A stretch of DNA of 64,000 nucleotides from Cristatella mucedo. Its lineage: Eukaryota; Bryozoa; Phylactolaemata; Cristatellidae. Shown one piece after another: positions 58,851 through 64,000 of the stretch. A program made the position numbers and the translations under genes. The stretch lies in NCBI GenBank assembly GCA_009760855.2, contig WPIO01000250.1:124001-188000 (forward strand). Direction: 5' to 3'. The notes beneath the pieces were generated by a model. That model was not told where the DNA came from. It did no database searches and saw only the letters and a program-made list of their open reading frames with translations. How positions within the stretch are numbered: position 1 is the first letter of the stretch; every line of letters starts with the position of its first letter.

Positions 58851-58991
58851 CGCCTTCATGCCTTCCCATCCATCGGGCAGTTCATTTAGATGACAATGAG
58901 ACAAATTAAGCTTCTTCAGTGCATGCAGCCGGCATATGGATGTAGGAAGCGATTCCAGACTCCAGTTGTTACGGATATCGAGCTCCTCCAG
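58851..58991 (-). CDS. LRR cassette exon, unit 4
   Basis: Exon of 141 nt, phase 0-0, acceptor GTCATTCTTCAG, donor GCG|GTAAGC. It encodes LEELDIRNNWSLESLPTSIC, then LHALKKLNLSHCHLNELPDG and WEGMKA. Compared with the unit 2 exon there are seven base differences. All lie in a 21-nt window covering residues 7-13, and each affected codon (five codons) changes its amino acid. The remaining 120 nt are identical. The acceptor differs in sequence from units 1 and 2 but is equally good. Confidence 0.87.
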
Positions 58992-61920
58992 CTGAAGAAT
59001 GACACGAAATGCAATGCAATGCTAGAACCGGTCAAGCTTATTATCCAACTCTTTAAAGAGAGCACGGCCTATTTCTCATTACAGGTAAGTACCAGGCACA
59101 AGACATACTGGTCACCTTAGCATAATGTTCATCTAAATCGCTAGTGAATGATCGATCGATCCAATCAAATGATATTAATAAACCAGTTCTTACTTAGACG
59201 GCGGTAATGCAAGAGAAATAGCAAGTGGCATAGCTAAAGTTCCACTCACAGGCTTAAGAAACACTTTGACTTTCTAAGCTTGCCAAGAATCGTAAGCCGA
59301 GCAAAAAACATTATTAAAAATAGCGAAACGTGACGTCAGTGCACACTTTAATTAGATGAGTAAGAATCAATACGAGGTTGTAGGATACTTGAGCATTTTC
59401 GCTGCACCTTGAGGATCACAAAGCCATCTAAAGTGGCAGTATCAGTCGACAGATTTACGAGGTTTAGTTGCCCATTAGCTGTAGATTGAGACGAACTACA
59501 ACGCGTGCTGTCGCATCAATTTAAATTGCAGTTCACCATAAACGGCAGGCAGCAGAGAAATCTTAAGGAAAACTAGTTTATCGAGGTGACTTAACTCAGT
59601 AAAATTGAGGGACATGTGTACTACTAACTTCCTGCGTAGACTAAAGAAACATTCCATGGCACTGTTTTGGAATGCTTACAAGTGAATTACAATGCGCCTT
59701 AAGCAGTGCTCCTGCATACGGCTTTCTTCATTCAATGCAATTCATCGCTAAAGCTTTTGAACGACCTCTGGAATTGATTGCGTTCAAATCCTAAAAGTAC
59801 TTGTGGGAATGAGTCACTTGTCCTATACAGAACACCAATAGGTTGCACTAGTCTAATAGCTCAAGTCATTCACCTCTGCTTCAAAAAAGCCATGCTGCAT
59901 TCATGCTGAATACCTAAGATGACATGATGGGGACAGTGAATTACCTAACACTGTTACTCTTAGTGCAGTTGCCTTTTCTAGCGATTTCGGTCACTATTTA
60001 GAGAAGTAAGTGCTACCTGAAAACGATCGCCGTATAACTAAACTCAACAAGAGCCTGTGTGGGTTTAAGTGAAACCAACAAGGACGAAGAAGTTATTGCA
60101 TGCTTTCGCAGTCCCCCAATTTTCCCAAAAAGAAACATTCTTTTCGGCTTATCAAGCCCCGTAGTTGAAAGTGCAAGGGCGAAAGTTGTAATATTACATG
60201 CTGGCCAAATAACACTATACTTAGTAAAGCCGTCTGTGTATTCATATTTAAGCTTTGCATTAGCAAGCATTAAATTGTATACAATCAATCAATAAGTGTG
60301 ATTAACCATTTCTACCTAAATCTTGTTTATTGTATCACTACGAAAGTCAAAGAGTGACGCACGTTGAGTTTCTGAAAGGTGATGTACCACCAGTGACTTA
60401 CCATTGTCTTTTTACCACCTCAAACGAGTATTGAAGTGTCCTAACTGCGAGATTAAGCTCACGATTTTATTACTATTGTCTATTTAAGTGGTACCAAGAG
60501 AAAACTTGTCTGCATACATTGCTGATAATTGAAAAATCCGCCCAGCCGAACGCCTTACGACAGTAGCTGACGCGGCTTACGGACGCCCATGAGAGGTTTC
60601 GTCGACCTGCTATTTAGATACTAGCAAACAGCAGATGGGTCCGGCTAAACGTGTGTGTGTGTGTTAATTCAAGAAAAGATAAGACTAGACACATCCGCAC
60701 GAAGGAAGGCTCTCGTCACTAGGATCGAAAGATAATACGAAGCGGCATATTTACTTAAAGTTAAGACGTAATTTAACGTGCGTAACAAATATGCTTAAAC
60801 GCTATTAGACAGTTTGACGTCCGAACCATTTATGCTTTTACGGCATGTTACAACTTATATCATGATGAAAGCGTAGCCTATCCTTTGCTGACAAGTAGAA
60901 CAGAATTAGCCAAACATTTAGCGTCTCACTTCAATACTTTCCTCCTATCCTTCATCAACTTAAACTGAGCTTATTTAACGAGCCAAATAAAACGAACCTC
61001 TAGGTCAATGTAATCGGTGAGTAAATAAGCGTGACTATTGTTGTCGACATCGAAGTAATAACAGCCTATATTTAATGTATAAAAGATCAACTATACGTTA
61101 CGTGCTGTTAACCTAAAAATTAATATTTCCTCCAATTTTTCGCACACCTAATAGTACGATCGGTATACCGTACGTCTCAGATGAAAGTCTTTTTTCCGAT
61201 ACCGTCGCATGTCCTAGCACCTCTAATTCAGCCAAACTGAACACCAGCACAGTCGTCACGGCTATCAAAGCTGTCTGTAAGCAGGCTCTTTATACTGGCA
61301 CGTGAAGTATTGTCATTCATACGTTCTTTCAAAACGGCACTCTTTAATAATTCGTCTAGTACAACGGTATCAAAGGAGGATATCACGTGCCATAAGAATC
61401 TACGGTTTATCCAGCACACGTCCTAATTATGCTTATTTTTCTTTTACATATAGGCCCCACATCATATTCGGGAATTTTAATCAGAAAAAGATGAATTCAA
61501 ATGTTGTTGAAAGTAAAGGCTCTTAAACGTAACTCATCGAGCAAAAGCATGACTAACTGTTATACTTTCTCAACCTAAGAGCTAGTTGCATGCTTAATTT
61601 GAAAATTACTCAAAAACCTAAAGTGTGACCTTTGCAATTTATAAATAGGAATGCTCTAAGAGAGTACCTTGCTAACGACGACGGTTAAAGAACCCAGCGC
61701 CACAACATCATTTTCTCGTTTCAGTAGTTTCAACGAATGTATGTAACCGAGTAAAGGAAAGGACATGTGATGCACTAAAACAATTCTTTTGAATTAAAGA
61801 CCATCGTTTATACTACGCCGCCATGGCCTCTGAGAGCACGCGACTTACAAGGGGAAAGGAATTCAAAATATTTAAAACGTTTCAAAAATCCTTGCGTTTC
61901 AACTTTCCGTCTGAGCTTAC

Positions 61921-62061
61921 CGCCTTCATGCCTTCCCATCCATCGGGCAGTTCATTTAGACGACACTGAGACAAATTAAGCTTCTTCAATGCATGCAGCT
62001 GGAACACGAATGGAGGAAGAGTTGTGAGCTTCTCGTCGTAACTGATATCGAGCTCCTCCAA
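61921..62061 (-). CDS. LRR cassette exon, unit 5
   Basis: Exon of 141 nt, phase 0-0, acceptor CATTCTGCAG, donor GCG|GTAAGC. It encodes LEELDISYDEKLTTLPPFVF, then LHALKKLNLSQCRLNELPDG and WEGMKA. The first LRR differs from units 2 and 4 through residue 20; the second LRR differs by only two residues. This is the most upstream complete cassette exon in the window. Another unit begins at 63,088 and runs off the right end, so further LRR exons are expected there. Confidence 0.87.
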
Positions 62062-64000
62062 CTGCAGAATGACACCAAAAGTGATGCGATGTAAGAACCG
62101 TGCACGCTTATTGTCCAACTTTCTTCTAAGGGAGCACGGCCTATTTCTCATTACAGGTAAGTACCATGCACAAGACAAACTGGTCATCTTGGCATAATTC
62201 TTACTAAATCGCTAGTGAATGCGTTCATCGTTACAATATACCAATATTAATAAACCAGTTCTTACTTAGACGACGGTAATGCAAAAAAATAGCAAGCGCT
62301 AAACTTGAAGTTCCAAGCACTGGCTAAAAAAACACCAAGACTTTCTATGCTTGCGAGGAATCGTAACAGAGGAAAAGAAAATTATTAAAAATAGCGAAAC
62401 AAGACGCCAGTGCACACTTTAATTAGATGAGTAAGAATCAATAGCAGGCTGTCGGATACATGAGCATTTTCGCGGCACCTTGAAAATCACAAAGCCATCT
62501 AAAGTGGCAGCATCAGTCGACAGATTTACGAGATTTAGTTGCCCATTAGCTGTAGATTGAGACGAACTACAACGCGTGCTGTCGCATCAATTTAAATTGC
62601 AGTTCACCATAAACGGCAGGCAGCAGAGAAATCTTAAGGAAAACTAGTTTATTGAGGTGACTTAACTCAGTAAAATTGAGGGATATGTGTACTACTAACT
62701 TCCTGCGTAGACTAAAGAAACATTCCATGGCACTGTTTTGGAATGCTTACAAGTGAATTACAATGCGCCTTAAGCAGTGCTCCTGCATACGGCTTTCTAT
62801 ATTCAATGCAATTCATCGCTAAAGCTTCTGAACGACCTCTGGAATTGATTGCGTTCAAATCCTAAAAGTACTTGTGGGAATGAGTCACTTGTCCTATACA
62901 GAACACCAATGGGTTGCACTAGTCTAATAGCTCAAGTCATTCACCGCAGCATCAAAAAAGCCCTGCTGCATTCATGCTGAATACCTAAGATGACCTGATG
63001 GGGACAGTGAATTACCTAACACTGTTACCAGCAGTGCAGTTGCTTTTCTAGCGATTTCGGTCACTATTTAGAGAAGTAAGTGCTACGTGAAAACGATCGC
63101 CGTATAAGTAAACTCAACAAGAGCCTGTGTGGGTTTAAGTGAAACCAGCAAGGACGAAGAAGTTATTGCATGCTTTGGCAGTCCCTCAATTTGCCCGAAA
63201 AGAAATATTCTTTTCGGCTTATCAAACCCCGTAGTTGAAAGTGCAAGGCCGAAAGTTGTAATATTACATGCTGGCCAAATAACACTAAACTTAGTAAAGC
63301 CGTCTGTGTATTCATATTTAAGCTTTGCATTAGCAAGCATTAAATTGTATACAATCAATAAGTGTGATTAACCGTTTCTACCTAAATCTTGTTTATTGTA
63401 TCACTACGAAAGTCAAAGAGTGACGCACGTTGAGTTTCTGAAAGGTGATGTACCACCAGTGACTTACCATTGTCTTTTTACCACCTCAAACGAGTATTGA
63501 AGTGTCCTAACTGCGAGATTAAGCTCACGATTTTATTACTATTGTCTATTTAAGTGGTACCAAGAGAAAACTTGTCTGCATACATTGCTGATAATTGAAA
63601 AATCCGCCCAGCCGAACGCCTTACGACAGTAGCTGACGCGGCTTACGGACGCCCATGAGAGGTTTCGTCGACCTGCTATTTAGATACTAGCAAACAGCAG
63701 ATGGGTCCGGCTAAACGTGTGTGTGTGTTAATTCAAGAAAAGACAAGACTAGACACATCCGCACAAAGGAAGGCTCTCGTCACTAGGATCGAAAGATAAT
63801 ACGAACCGGCATATTAACTTAAAGTTAAGACGTAATTTAACGTGCGTAACAAATATGCTTAAACGCTATTAGACAGTTTGACGTCCGAACCATTTATGCT
63901 TTTACGGCATGTTACAACTTATATCATGATGAAAGCGTAGCCTATCCTTTGCTGACAAGTAGAACAGAATTAGCCAAACATTTAGCGTCTCACTTCAATA

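Larger units (their letters stand above)
15231..63999 (-). other. Inferred LRR-Roc-COR-CARD gene, 5' end outside window
   Basis: Span of one minus-strand gene inferred from exons whose phases all agree. In gene order these are the LRR cassette exons (61.9, 58.9, 52.8 and 49.7 kb; the 55.9 kb copy is broken), an LRR exon at 42.1 kb, the LRR-Roc-COR exon at 35.6-33.8 kb, a 90-nt linker exon at 26.8 kb, and two CARD exons at 17.8 and 15.5 kb. Phases run 0-0 in the LRR exons, 0 to 1 in the Roc-COR exon, 1-1 in the linker, 1 to 0 in the first CARD exon, then 0 to the stop. The individual domains are seen in the sequence. Their union into one transcript is inference, because introns of 7-9 kb separate the last exons. 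The alternative is two neighbouring genes, a ROCO gene and a separate CARD gene, in the same orientation. Confidence 0.65.
47942..63999 (-). repeat. Tandem array of ~3 kb LRR-exon cassettes
   Basis: The marker CTGAAAACGATCGCC recurs at about 47,942, 50,891, 53,955, 56,949, 60,018 and 63,088, giving periods of 2,949, 3,064, 2,994, 3,069 and 3,070 bp. Units 2-6 are near-identical over most of their length; unit 1 is diverged and rearranged. Each complete unit holds one two-LRR exon about 1.8-1.9 kb after the marker. The sixth unit leaves the window unfinished. Unit phase is arbitrary: I used the marker as the start. Confidence 0.93.

Noticed and set aside
47942-63999. CRISPR array or satellite DNA.
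   Set aside because: Units of about 3 kb with spliced LRR exons inside an animal gene are neither.

Overview
This is animal (metazoan) nuclear DNA, not a prokaryotic or viral window. It is AT-rich and gene-poor, with long introns, degenerate non-LTR retrotransposons, tRNA-derived SINEs, microsatellites and GT-AG spliced exons. The LINE type and the LRR-Roc-COR gene would fit an early-branching marine invertebrate such as a sponge, cnidarian or lancelet. The species cannot be fixed from the sequence.

The one gene I can support runs on the minus strand through most of the window, from beyond the right end to about 15.2 kb. Read in its own direction it has: (i) a tandem array of cassettes of about 3.0-3.07 kb (63,999 down to 47,942), each with one phase 0-0 exon of 138-141 nt encoding two leucine-rich repeats (LRRs); (ii) a decayed LRR exon at 43.1-43.3 kb and an intact LRR exon at 42.1-42.2 kb; (iii) a 1.8 kb exon (35,614-33,796) with a last LRR, a Roc GTPase domain and a COR domain; (iv) a candidate 90-nt linker exon at 26.8 kb; (v) two exons, at 17.6-17.8 kb and 15.3-15.5 kb, that join in phase into a CARD-type death fold; (vi) a stop codon inside an AATAAA signal at 15.23 kb. 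All proposed junctions agree in phase. The inferred product is an LRR-Roc-COR-CARD protein. Its layout resembles an NLR or Apaf-1-type sensor, with sensor repeats, a nucleotide switch and a death-fold adaptor, but with a Roc GTPase where NACHT or NB-ARC would be. The promoter, start codon and first exons lie outside the window.

The rest is mostly repeats. About thirty 5'-truncated, broken copies of an L2/CR1-like LINE end in a hairpin and an (ATT)n tail. A second LINE family has at least six fragments. Two tRNA-derived SINE families are present, one sharing its 3' hairpin with the LINE. A fossil integrase of Maverick/Polinton type sits at 28.2-28.8 kb. No independent cellular gene was recognised in the left 15 kb.

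Limits: exons were called by eye from splice signals, frame and family resemblance. No transcript, alignment or domain search was available. Element boundaries are good to a few tens of bases.
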